DNA of 64,000 nucleotides. It comes from Guadua angustifolia (taxonomy: Eukaryota > Streptophyta > Magnoliopsida > Poales > Poaceae). The notes beneath the pieces are model-generated. The model was not told where the DNA came from and ran no database searches. It saw only the letters and a program-made list of their open reading frames with translations. The stretch is from assembly GCA_036346375.1 (NCBI GenBank), contig CM070504.1, positions 11,219,890-11,283,889 of the forward strand. The letters are read 5' to 3'. A program made the position numbers and the translations under genes. Each line of letters begins with the position of its first letter. The stretch's first letter is position 1. Shown here one piece after another: positions 48,205 to 57,778 of the stretch.

Positions 48205-49008
48205 GGGGTGGGCTCCATCAGGCCCGAGCCCACCCTCCGTCGTTGCCGAGCCCCTTCATCCGCTTGTCCGCTCTGGAGTTTGGACTCTCTGGTGGCTCCA
48301 CAACTGGTAGCCCGCACTGACCACTGCAGCACAGAGATAGTCTTGCTGATAGTTAATGACGCCTGGAGGGTATCAGACATCCTAGAGGTCACAGCATCAA
48401 TCGTGGTCTCTCTTCTAGTATCTTACAGACTACAAATGGTAAATGGGTAAATGAGATAACTGAGTAAATTGGTAATACAGTAAATTAGTAATATAATATA
48501 TGCTATCAAATATCAATATATCGTATCCATACTGTTATACACTCATATTGTTATACATTGATAAAAATTACAAATATACCATACAAATGTACAACATGCT
48601 CTAGGCTTGTTGTTGGTAATATAGTTGTATTATGCTTACACATTTATAGTTGTATTTATTAAGTAGATTTGCAATAATGGAGAAATGAACTTTGTGCAAT
48701 TATTTCACAAGTAATTCAAGTAGTACTCCCCCAACCGATGAGAGCGTAACTCAACTAAAGATGTTTCGACTAGAATTGAATACGAATGAAATTATTGCCG
48801 ATCCGGTGCTTCGCATGCCAATAGAAGATTATGCTAATGAAATTAGAGATTAAGTAAGGATTTTTGCTTTTTTTCTATGCTTTTCCTTTCTTTATGTATG
48901 AATTTTAATTTTACAATACTATAATTGCTCTGTTGGTCTCAATTTAGTTTATTCCAATGAGGTTTTGAGCCCACCTTCTATTTCAATTCTGGCTTCGCCA
49001 CTGCTCCG
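48205..49008 (+). mobile_element. hAT transposon remnant (TTF-type / DUF4371 family)
   Basis: The right end, TTCTGGCTTCGCCACTG (48992-49008), is the inverse of the CAGTGGCGAAGCCAG terminus seen in plant hAT elements, preceded inward by GAGCCCACC. The left inner sequence GGGGTGGGCTCC (48205-48216) mirrors it, but the left terminus is missing. 48730-48850 encodes LELNTNEIIADPVLRMPIED, then YANEIRD, resembling the DPGxRxxIxDYxxxxRDEVR segment at the start of TTF-type hAT transposases. The rest of the transposase is deleted. Confidence 0.55.
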
Positions 49009-49475
49009 GTACTTAGAAGGTAAGTGAGCCGTTATTAGTTACAATACGATGATCCACAATTAAAAGTACCTAAGTAAAGACACTTAAAGTGTGGACCAGA
49101 TATTAACTTGAAGGTTTGGTAGAAAGTTGATAAGTAATTTCCTATCCTTGTGAAATCGAAAGGAGAAGGGTTAGCTGTAACAACGGCCCGCCTAGGGCAG
49201 CTCAACGTTGTCCATGGAGAGCAGCTTACCAGTTACCACCCCCCAAAAAAAATCTTCTGCAGCACTAACCCATCGCCTCTGACTCTCACAGTGACTATGG
49301 CCTCTTCTCCCATAAAGCAGCTCCCTCTTCTCCTGGTAACCCCGTAGACCTCTCACGTCGGTCCTCATGTTGTCTAGGTAGCCCGACAGCTCACCTAGCA
49401 GCTTTGACATCCCCGCTCTGAGTGTTCAAACTCCGTCAATTTGGTTTTCGCGAATTGGTGATCAATAATAACTAA
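49009..49475. other. Spacer left of the Helitron
   Basis: No gene or repeat recognised; short frames only. The last base, A at 49475, is the expected 5' flank of a Helitron. Confidence 0.4.
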
Positions 49476-49499
49476 TCTATTAAAGCCGGGAGATTTGAG

Positions 49500-50530
49500 G
49501 CTCGGCCCGTGGCCACGCCACCCGGATTTTTCGAGCCGTTCGATCTCGAGACGATGCGATCTGCCGTCGCCCAGCGCCACGGCCGTTCGCCAAGGCTCGG
49601 GACCGACGCCCTAGCCCTTCTCGTTTCCATCAGCAGACCGCCGCCTCGCCATGCCACCCACTCCCTTCCTCCCCTCCGTTCCCTCTCCCCAATCTCTCTC
49701 GCGCCCCCGCGGCGCCCTCACTCCCGCCCCCACCTCTCTCCTTGTTCCTTCCGTGCGCCTCCCCTTCTCTTGTCGTCTCGCCGGTGTGTTCTTCGGTCCG
49801 CCCTTCCTTCCTCGTGGCGCTTTGCCGTCTTCTCTCGCGTGCTTCGCTTGTTAGGTACGCGCTGTTCTTCTCCTTCGGTGATGCCATGCCTTCCGTGCAT
49901 TGGTCATTGGTCATCGCCTCGGCGCTTCGTCGGCGTGAGGCCTTCTTGGCGATCGTCCTTTGCCCGTTTCATCTTGGTGGCCTGTCGTTCCCCATCCGTT
50001 TCATGCCCGCCGCGAAGAAGCGTGAGGCCTTCTTGGCGATCGTCCTTGCCCGTTTCATCTTGGTGGCCTGTCGTTCCCCATCCGTTTCATGCCCGCTGCG
50101 AAGAAGGCAAAAGAGGAGGAGAAGAAGGGTTTCCCTTTGGGTCCTTGCGCCCTGCTACTGCAGCTACTCCCTTCTCCTCCTGCTTTTTCCGCATCTCGGG
50201 TAGCATCCGTGTTTGCCATTGTCGCCTTTCCTGATTATTTTGTTGTGCCCGACGTTTGATCGATGGAGCAAGGTCGGCCGCTCTCTGCTGTTGTGGCTGT
50301 CCATGGTATCGGCTGGGTCGGCGCTGGCTGCACGCTCTTCTCAATGGGGTTTGGCGATCGCTTCAACTAACAAGCGATGGGGCTCCTCCACAGCCTGCGA
50401 GGCGGGGCAGCTCGGCGGTGTCACCGGCCTCATCAACTGTGCCTTTGACCAGCTCCCCTACTACCGCAGGCTCCGCCTCGACCACACCCTCCAGGTCTAT
50501 GCGAGTCTCGGCACAAGATGAGTCCCTAAT
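49500..50530 (+). other. GC-rich block at Helitron 5' end, unidentified captured sequence
   Basis: The plus frames are long because of high GC. The frame 49509-50234 is proline/serine/arginine-rich and shows no family signature. At 50373-50521 a frame reads GSSTACEAGQLGGVTGLINC then DQLPYYRRLRL, which looks like real protein but which I cannot place. An 87-bp tandem duplication (GTGAGGCCTTCTTGGCGATC at 49935 and again at 50022) lies inside the block. Confidence 0.45.
49935..50108 (+). repeat. Tandem duplication, 2 x 87 bp
   Basis: Two nearly identical copies (49935-50021 and 50022-50108), differing by a T missing in the second copy (CCTTTGCCC against CCTTGCCC) and few other changes. The period is a multiple of three, but the base loss breaks the frame. 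Confidence 0.8.
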
Positions 50531-51031
50531 CCTGTATTAGAATCCTGGCTCTTTTCCTCCTTCTTTAATTTGTCCATTCTTTATATAAGGACTGAAGTTA
50601 ACGCTCCTCTCAAACTGGAATATCTTGCAAAGAAACTAAGGCTTAGCTATGCAGATACGATCCATGAATGAATGCTGGAGTGCTGGGAAATCCCTAACCA
50701 GTCAAATTGTTGTGCAGAAGCAAAGCTTTACTCTGCTTCACTCATGACACTTGAGTTGGACATGTCAAGGGATTTGCTTCTCTTCTTGATCAGATATCCA
50801 ATGTGATAGAGGTATCACACCCTGTGCCCTCCACAATAGTTACTTAGCACAAACGCACGTTCAAAGGGCTTCGAAGACAAGCAAAGCTCAGCCTTCGGTA
50901 GCTTTCCGCGCTCCACCAACTGGTCAAGCTAGCAAGGTTTATGTATAATCTTATGATCCTATCTGGTACTTATTCCACTTATTCATAGAATGAGGACGTT
51001 TGTGGTTAGTGCTGCAAACTGAAGGAAACAC

Positions 51032-51168
51032 CATGAGTGTCTTAACACTACTTCGTATCCTTATCAGCTTTGCTGCTTTTGCTGCTTTTGCTGAAGCTAT
51101 AGGGAGAGCAGGCTTCCCTCCCAATTTTATCTTTGGCGCTGCTTCTTCAACTTACCAGAATACCAGGT
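51032..51168 (+). pseudogene. GH1 beta-glucosidase first exon (captured fragment)
   Basis: MSVLTLLRILISFAAFAAFA is a typical signal peptide. The mature start of a glycoside hydrolase family 1 enzyme follows (GRAGFPPNFIFGAASSTYQN, family consensus FPxxFxFGxxxSAYQxEG). The exon ends at a GTAAG donor (~51169), where family genes have their first intron. No further GH1 exon follows, so the enzyme, its catalytic Glu residues included, is absent. It sits inside the Helitron and is best read as a captured fragment. Confidence 0.75.
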
Positions 51169-51872
51169 AAGAAAAACCCTTCGTTTCAAAATTTCCTTTC
51201 ATCATTACATGTATGGAACCGTGAACTTATAGTAGCCCCACATATTCCTCATAGATGTAGTAATCAATGCGAGGCCCCAATACAAAGTTTTTTCCTTTTG
51301 TGTTTACTAATGTTCTTTCCTGACATTCAATTATTTGTCTTCAATCAATCTTTCATATTTCTCGCTATATACTCATAGCTTCGTTTTATATTTTTGCAAA
51401 TTGTAGCGTATCCATTTCTTTTGGGAGAGGTGCTTCCATGCTTTTCTGCTGCTCTTCTTTTGGTTTCCAAAAAACTTCGGTTACTTGTGCTACAACTACT
51501 TCTAGCTTCTTGAATCCAATTCCGCATTCTGTTTTGTGGCAGTATATCTTTTGCACCTCTTTTTTCTCTTGGATGGAATACCTAGAAACATAGAATTTTC
51601 AGCAATCTGTATGGTAGTTGTCGTTTTCACACCTCAGGGTTTAGGACAAGCTTAGGTGTTTTTTTAACATATAATTTGATTATTGTTGAATGTAGTGTAT
51701 TGGATAGGTTGTGCCCCAAATCAATATAGAAGGGAGAGAACATAGGTTGAAGTGTTGTCTGAACCTCAGCCCTTAATAATTACACTTCCTTTTTTGAATT
51801 TGTGTCCAGGAAACGGTCTGAGATTATTGAGATAGTTGGTGCCTGTGATATTATCTTTGCTTTATCACAGTC

Positions 51873-52568
51873 GGAGTCTGTGCTGTGTTGAGAGAGGTAC
51901 AACTGTCTTGGTAATGGCTGATCCTGTTTAAAATAGCCATTCCGATATTCTCTTTTCCCCAATGATGATCAAATAATTTGCTTTACGAATGTAAGTCGAG
52001 ATGAAGTCATTCGCAGTTTATTTTATAGCAAGAACGGTGACTCACCGATAATCATGTCGGTTTGTGGTTCTGAAAATTTCGGTGCTTTAAGATACGAGAA
52101 CAACCCGAGTTGAGTGAGCTTGACTTTCTATATTCTTGTTATAGTACTAGGTTCTAGCTTTCTCATATTGCTAATTCCTTACGTAAATTTTAGTCTTTTA
52201 AGGTATATCGTCATGAATCGCGATCGAGTCTGCATGCTGTGTTCGGTAGAGGTACAACTGTCTTGGTAATGGTGATCTGTTTAAAATAACCATTCCGATA
52301 TTCTCTTTTTCCCCGATGATGAGACCAACGAATTTGCTTTCGAATGTAAGTCGAGATGAAGTCATTCGCAGTTTATTTTATAACAAAACGGTGACTCACT
52401 AATAATCATGTCGGTTTGTGGTTCGAAAATTTCAAAGGTGCTTTAAGATCGTAACAACCCGAGTTGAGTGAGCTTGACTTTCTATATTCTGTTATAGTAC
52501 TAGGTTCTAGCTTTCTCATATTGCTAATTGCTTACGTAGTATTTTAGTCTTTTAAGGTATATCGGCAT
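51873..52568. repeat. Tandem duplication, ~350 bp unit
   Basis: Copy 1 (about 51873-52215) and copy 2 (about 52226-52568) share GGTACAACTGTCTTGGTAAT (51896 and 52251), GTAAGTCGAGATGAAGTCAT, CCCGAGTTGAGTGAGCTTG and TAGTACTAGGTTCTAGC in the same order, offset about 355 bp. Small indels distinguish them. They are non-coding, probably intron sequence of the captured gene that follows. Confidence 0.85.
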
Positions 52569-52602
52569 GCAAAGCCGATTCGGTTTCCCTCTTTTCGAGC
52601 AG

Positions 52603-52839
52603 AATCCTTGAAGTGGCTGAGTTTCGTGGAATTTGATGATATAAACAGAAAGGTGCTGACTTACTCTGCCCAAGACAGGTACCAGATCTCCATGCTTTTT
52701 TTAGGGCAAGGCAATTTACTTAATCCAAATGATGACATTATTTTCTCATTTCAAACAGTACTTATAAGGTGTTTGGCTTGAAAAACTCCACACTGTTGTA
52801 TACCATATCTGATAAAAATATTCAAGAAATAAAGATCAG
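52603..52839 (+). pseudogene. Two exons of a plant-conserved WD40-like protein (captured fragment)
   Basis: Exon 52603-52678 gives SLKWLSFVEFDDINRKVLTY then SAQD. Exon 52759-52839 gives TYKVFGLKNSTLLYTISDKN then IQEIKI. Both are bounded by AG and GT sites, and the phases match (both split after two bases), so the original intron is still in place. I recall this text from an uncharacterised plant family with WD40-like repeats, but cannot confirm it by search. The rest of the gene is not recognisable, so no functional product is expected. Confidence 0.5.
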
Positions 52840-53092
52840 GTGACGAAATCTCTCTTGCTTGTCTTGATTTTTTTCGTAAACTACATTGTTTAATTCATTT
52901 CTGTGCGTGCTGATGTGTAGGTTAGTGCGCCTTACAATTCCTTCCTTTTCTCAAATGTAAGTGTATTATTACTATGCTCCCCCCGCCCGATTTGAGCTAC
53001 TTTGACTTCTCATGTGCTATCAAGTACCTATCACGGAAAGCAGGATCATTTATTACCTTCCCATTTCTTTGCGTGTTATGGAAATTGCAGAT

Positions 53093-53412
53093 CTCACACA
53101 ATATTATGGACGCTTTATACCAGATTATAGAAGTTTCCAGAAGAGAAAGAATCATCATTGACGAATGTTTCTTCCATGAGTCATTACATCTAGATAGTTT
53201 TGACATTGATGAACTCGCATCCGTAAGTATTAACATAATGTTTCCATTTCTTTTGATATTTTTACAACACAACTTAAAGCAACGCATCTGTCATTTTATT
53301 ACTCCAGTACGATTTGACAGTTCTATCTACCATTGAATAAATATCGCCTGATGCAGAATTTGCTGTGATGAACTACCGGATGACTCAGAATTTAAGTCGC
53401 TTTTCTTTGTAA
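53093..53412 (+). pseudogene. Unidentified exon-like segments within the Helitron
   Basis: After an AG at 53091-53092 a frame reads HNIMDALYQIIEVSRRERII then IDECFFHESLHLDSFDIDEL, up to a GTAAGT donor near 53222. A second short segment near 53357 reads ICCDELPDDSEFKSLFF before GTAAGC. They look like real exons of an unrecognised gene. A degenerate copy of the first (AGAAGTTTCC through ATTGACGAATG) recurs at about 54150-54206. Confidence 0.4.
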
Positions 53413-54268
53413 GCACAATAATTGAAGAAGCTGGAAAATCTAGCATCTGAAGTTTGTATTTTCATCTGGTGTTAATAGAATTATTGTTTCAATTTTGGTG
53501 AGTCTCGATTCGTGATCTTTATTTATTTACACAGTCTGAAATTCTTCTAAAAATAGGGCCGGGTTTCTCGAAGGTCATTGCTAACACAATCGCAATACAA
53601 ATCGATGACGAAGTCAAAACACGATTGAGGTAGACCTTGAAAACCACCAAGAAGTGTTTTCCTAACCCTTTCCAAATTTCTGAAGTAACCTCGCTTTTGG
53701 GCACGGAAAAGAAGAGGCGATTCTCATTCGTTGAGAAAATGATTAGAGATTTCATTCGTTTTGCTCACTTTCTTTAAATTCATGGTTTCGGAAGTGTGTG
53801 CGAGTTCGGGATCTAGGTTGATTGGTGTTGCGAAAAGGAAAGCGAAAGAATAGTGGATATGTGGTCGATAGGTAAGCCCCCCGGACGTAGCCACTTTAAT
53901 GAGTGGGTGCTGAGCCGGGAAAAAAAAAGGAAGGACTCTTGGGATGGAAGGCTTGGGACTACAATGAGGTCAACTGCACCTTTATTTTGTTTCTTTTCAG
54001 TTTACAATAGTGGAATATTTGCCTATTGCTTCTTCCTTTAGTAGCTAAAGAGTTGCGTGATGAATTTCTTTACAGGGCGTTTTTTGAATGGGAAGCTGAA
54101 TCAGTTGGACAAACAACAGATTTTAAAGAAGGATCTATCAGACTTTATCTATAGAAGTTTCCTGTAAGAGAAAGAATCATTATTGACGAATGTTTTGACA
54201 TTAAGGCGTAGTATGAGCTATTGAGCTCTATGATTTGACATTAAGGCGTCTTTTCTTTTTCTGAACAG

Positions 54269-55749
54269 TATGCATTTTTGGGCATTGTGAGTTCTGTCAA
54301 CCAGCATATAATTGACACACCAACCGAAGGTCAGTCGCTGGCCTCCAAGGAGCAATCTATCCCATTGGCTCTTGTTGTATCTGTACTAAAGGATGTGGAG
54401 GCAGTTGTTGAGGTTGCTGCCCAGCGCTTTGTTGGAGATGATCGTAAATGGAGCTTCCTTGCTATTACAGAAGCGGTGAAGAAAGATGATTTCTTATGTA
54501 TTATTTCTCTCAGTCACATATCTGATATTGGCCTGTATTTCTGGCTTTGTTCAGACCAATGATATTTTTTGTGCGACATTTCGGAGCAGGTGTCAGGCTA
54601 GCAGCTTTCAGGGAGAGTGGCTACAAGATGCAGGTGGCAAATGAAGAAGAGGTGAATGTTCTTGCAGACAATTATGGAGTCAAAAGTAACGGACTGCCAG
54701 TCATCTATCCGATGAATGGGCACTTCCAAAATGGTCATGGGGTTCCTAATGGTCTGGATGGAAAAGCTGGATTTATATCTAAGAGTCTGGAGGGAAGAGC
54801 GGTAGCTGCTTTGAACAAGTTTGGCCAGAACGCAAAGATGATGTCAGATCCTATGCGAATGAGGAGGCTCCAACCTACTCCTGATCCTCTTGGTAACATT
54901 TTTTTCCTCATTAAAATCTTAGTATGGCTCCCCATTGGGGCATTCTTATGTTTACTTTTTGAATCGTATTTCCTTTTTCAGTGAGTTATTTGTTCTGTGC
55001 CATGCAGTGATGGTGGTTGAGAAGCCAACTTTAGTAAGTATTTGGTCTTCTATAGGGTTTTCAGGGCGCTTATTTTTCCTTGGGGAGGTCGTCCACATAT
55101 TCAGACCATTTGTATATGTACTTTTGATCAGAAAGTTTGGAATCAGATCTTGGACCCCATGGTTAGTGTCATTGGCTGTGGAGCTCGCGAGTCTTGGCAT
55201 CCATTCACACGCGACAGATCTGAATCATAGAGCGGGGAAAGTTCATCAGCTCTCATCTGCTGAGAGGGATGAGGCAAGATGCTTTCAGTTTTCTAATGTG
55301 GTCAATTTTGTTTGATCATATTCTCTCTGGTGCTGAATTAGTTAATCTTCTTTGGTTCAATTCCATCAGTTGAAAAGGCGAAAGATGATGTGAGCCCTTT
55401 ATGTCATGACAGATCCATTCCTCGCCAACTATACCAAGTAATGAATATGACGCCCTTTGATGATAATGTCTCTATTCTTGATTTGATCCTTTTTTGTCCA
55501 TTGTACCCATGATTACACTTGTCCTGACAGGCGTCAGCTCGAGAAGGCTGAGAAAGTGTTGAATCCAGTGCCATTTATTGGTTTCCTTACGGGTATGTAA
55601 ACCTTCCCCATTTCTATGGATATCTTTCCTGCATAAACTCAAGAGGAAGCACTTTGTAATAAACTTTACGTGCTCAATTCATTTCAGGCAAACTTGTGGA
55701 GCTATTAGAGGGGGCTCAGACACGATATACATACACATCAGGCTCATAA
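54269..55749 (+). pseudogene. PEX16: PEX16 (peroxisomal biogenesis factor 16), last six exons, broken
   Basis: PEX16 is a peroxisomal/ER membrane protein needed to place peroxisomal membrane proteins. Exons: 54269-54481 (AFLGIVSSVNQHIIDTPTEG, KDVEAVVEVAAQRFVGDDRK), ~54590-54892 (VRLAAFRESGYKM, VIYPMNGHFQNGHGVPNGLD), 55008-55273 (MVVEKPTLVSIWS, FLGEVVHIFRPFVYVLLIRK), 55370-55437, 55531-55592 (RQLEKAEKVLNPVPFIGFLT) and 55688-55749 (KLVELLEGAQTRYTY then TSGS and stop). The 5' exons are absent. Defects: the first exon has no GT after GTGAAG, exon 2 does not join in frame, the exon 3 donor is GC, and exon 4 has TGA in KMM*ALYV where a Trp is expected. The last three junctions still join in phase. 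It lies inside the Helitron and is read as a captured, decaying copy. Confidence 0.85.
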
Positions 55750-56189
55750 GGATGGGGACAAGTTTAACTAGAAATGTCTGGTAGCTTCCTTGTTGGTTCG
55801 CTATGACGGACCTTCTGCACTTCTTGTGAGCTGGTTGATTGGTTTTGTTTTAGTAGCTGAGAATTTGAGCCCAATCCTGTCTGTACCTGCCATTTCCTAG
55901 CCAGATCTGGCGCTGTTGTCTTATGACACGGGCTGCTAAGTTGCGGTCACATTACCTCTCCTCTGGTGGCAGCTAAGAATGTAAGTAACTATGCAGTCTA
56001 TTGGTGTAATGTTAAGAATAGGCATGCAATGATGCCGTGTATTTACCAAAAGAAAAACCATATTAAATTTCTTCGGTTTTTCTTTAGATGTGAAGTTTGT
56101 GTAGCAAACTATCCATGTTTCTCCGTGTACTTTACTACATACATTGTTTTAACCATTGGATCAGTACTTGATCAATGCTAATATCAACT
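55750..56189. other. Sequence between PEX16 relic and Helitron repeat zone
   Basis: The first part is probably PEX16 3' UTR (the sequence after the stop continues without a break). No other feature recognised. Confidence 0.4.
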
Positions 56190-57300
56190 CTATTACTCGC
56201 GGAAGAAAGCGCGGCCAACCAGAGAAATGTTTTCGGCACCAGAGAAATGTGTACAGCTCTATCTCTAGGCTTTTTCCTAACTCGATTTTTCATCTCGATC
56301 TCGATATTTTTTAAACATGTATTATTACTCGTGAGAGTGTTAGACTCGACAAAAGAAGTTTTTTGTCTCTAATAATTTTTAGCCTTTTTCTTCTAGACTA
56401 TTTTTAACGGTGGGTGGTTTTGCGAAAATAAAAAAATACATCCAGTCCCTTCGATCGGTGGTTCTGCAAAAAGGGCCCTACCGTTTTGTATATTCGCGTA
56501 CGGGTCATTCGCCTTTATTTTTTCGTTTCCAAATAAAACCCGTAGTTTTTTTATTCACGGTTGTATTCTCCGTTTTTCCTAGAAAAAAGTTTTCGTCACC
56601 AGAGATATGTGTACAACTCTATCTCTAGACGTTTTCGCCGACTCGATTTTCCATCTCGATCTCTGATATTTTTTTAAACATATATTATTACTCGGTGAAC
56701 GCGTAGAGTGTTAGACTCGACAAAAGAAGGTTGTCAGCTCTAATAATTTTTCGCCCTTTTCCCTTTAGACTATTTTTCACCGGTGGGTAGTTTTGCGAAC
56801 ATGTATTATTACTCGATGAACGCGTAGAGTGTTAGGCTTGACAAAAGAAGGTTGTCATTTCTAATAGTTTTTCGCCTTTTTCCTCATATTCGTATGCGGG
56901 TCATTCGCTTTTATTTTCCCATTTCCAAAAAAATCCGTAGTTTTTTATTCACGGTTGTGTTCTCCGCTTTTCCCGAAAAAGTTTTCGTCACCGAGATATG
57001 TGTGCGGCTCTATCTCTAGACTTTTTGCCCAACTCGATTTTCCATCTCGATATCCGATATTTTTTAGACATGTATTATTACTCGGTGAGCGCCAGAGAGT
57101 ATTAGGCTCGACAAAAGAAGGTTGTCATCTCTAATAATTTTTCGCCTTTTTCCTCTAAACTATTTTTCACGGTGGGTGGATTTGCGAACATGTATTATTA
57201 CTCGGTGAACGCAGAGGGTATTAGGATCGACAAAAGAAGGTTGTCATCTCTAATAGTTTTCCGTCCTTTTTCCTCTATACTATTTTTGACACGTTTTTTC
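56190..57300 (+). repeat. Helitron 3' subterminal repeat zone
   Basis: About five irregular copies of a block containing ATGTATTATTACTCG, GTTAGACTCGACAAAAGAAG and CTATTTTTCACGGTGGGT occur near 56317, 56678, 56799, 57070 and 57188. They alternate with a block containing CACCAGAGATATGTG, CTCTATCTCTAGAC and TTCCATCTCGAT. Two internal stretches (GTACGGGTCATTCGC near 56498 and GCGGGTCATTCGC near 56896) resemble the true 3' end, AGCGCGGGTCATTATCTAG. Confidence 0.8.
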
Positions 57301-57390
57301 TAGAAAAAGCAGAAAAGTCGAGATTACACAGTTTTCCCCATAAATATCAAGCGATCAAAATTTCAAGGTGGCGCAAACAAACAATTACAT

Positions 57391-57421
57391 ACGCATGTGC
57401 GTAGCGCGGGTCATTATCTAG
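57391..57421 (+). terminator. Helitron 3' hairpin and CTAG terminus
   Basis: The palindrome ACGCATGTGCGT (5-bp stem) sits about 15 bp before the terminal CTAG, followed by host T. In Helitrons this hairpin is thought to end rolling-circle transfer (established for the family). It is a transposition terminator, not a transcription terminator. Confidence 0.75.
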
Positions 57422-57778
57422 TGTTAAATATAAATGAGAGATTAATTCATTTCTTGAGTATGATATTATTTAGTCTCATTTGGACTGAAAGATGAAAATC
57501 ATGGAGGCACATATTTGATGTTATATTCTTATACCTTGTTGCTCTAAAATATAGGATTGACTCCACAAATGTTCTTAACTTGAAAATGGGCATATTGGGA
57601 ACTCGTGATTTTGCTTTTGCTCAAGGACGAGCAAAGATTTGAGCGTGAGGAGTATATGTTCACAAACATTTTTGTGGTAAATTCCTAAATTTGTGTCTTT
57701 TATCATATTTTTCAAATTCTAGGAATTTTTTTTGATGGTTTTGCTCGAGGATAAGGAAAAGTCTGAGCGTGGAGCAAT
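57422..57778 (+). mobile_element. 3' internal end of a Ty3/gypsy-like element
   Basis: Contains CTCAAGGACGAGCAAAG (57602) and CTCGAGGATAAGGAAAAG (57743), followed by GTCTGAGCGTGGAG. These resemble the conserved CTCGAGGACGAGCAA...GTGTGGGG stretch that precedes the polypurine tract in plant gypsy elements. Gag and pol are absent; the Helitron end abuts directly. Confidence 0.55.

Larger units (their letters stand above)
49476..57421 (+). mobile_element. Non-autonomous gene-capturing Helitron, ~7.95 kb
   Basis: Helitrons insert between A and T, start with TC, end with CTRR after a short hairpin, and in grasses often carry pieces of host genes. Here TCTATTAAAGCCGGGAG begins at 49476 after A. The right end has the hairpin ACGCATGTGCGT (57391-57402), then AGCGCGGGTCATTATCTAG ending at 57421, followed by T. 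Between these lie same-strand fragments of several genes with introns retained: a GC-rich block with short open frames, a GH1 exon, WD40-like exons, unidentified exons and PEX16 exons. A repeat-rich 3' subterminal zone follows. There is no Rep/helicase ORF, so mobilisation would need an autonomous partner. Termini are read from sequence; that one event spans both ends is inference. Confidence 0.78.

Noticed and set aside
49509..50234. Plus-strand 241-codon frame in the Helitron 5' end
   Set aside because: Low-complexity Pro/Ser/Arg composition and a tandem repeat with a frame-breaking base loss; no family match recognised.
56190..57300. CRISPR-like or satellite array
   Set aside because: Repeats are irregular in length and spacing and belong to the Helitron 3' zone in a plant genome.
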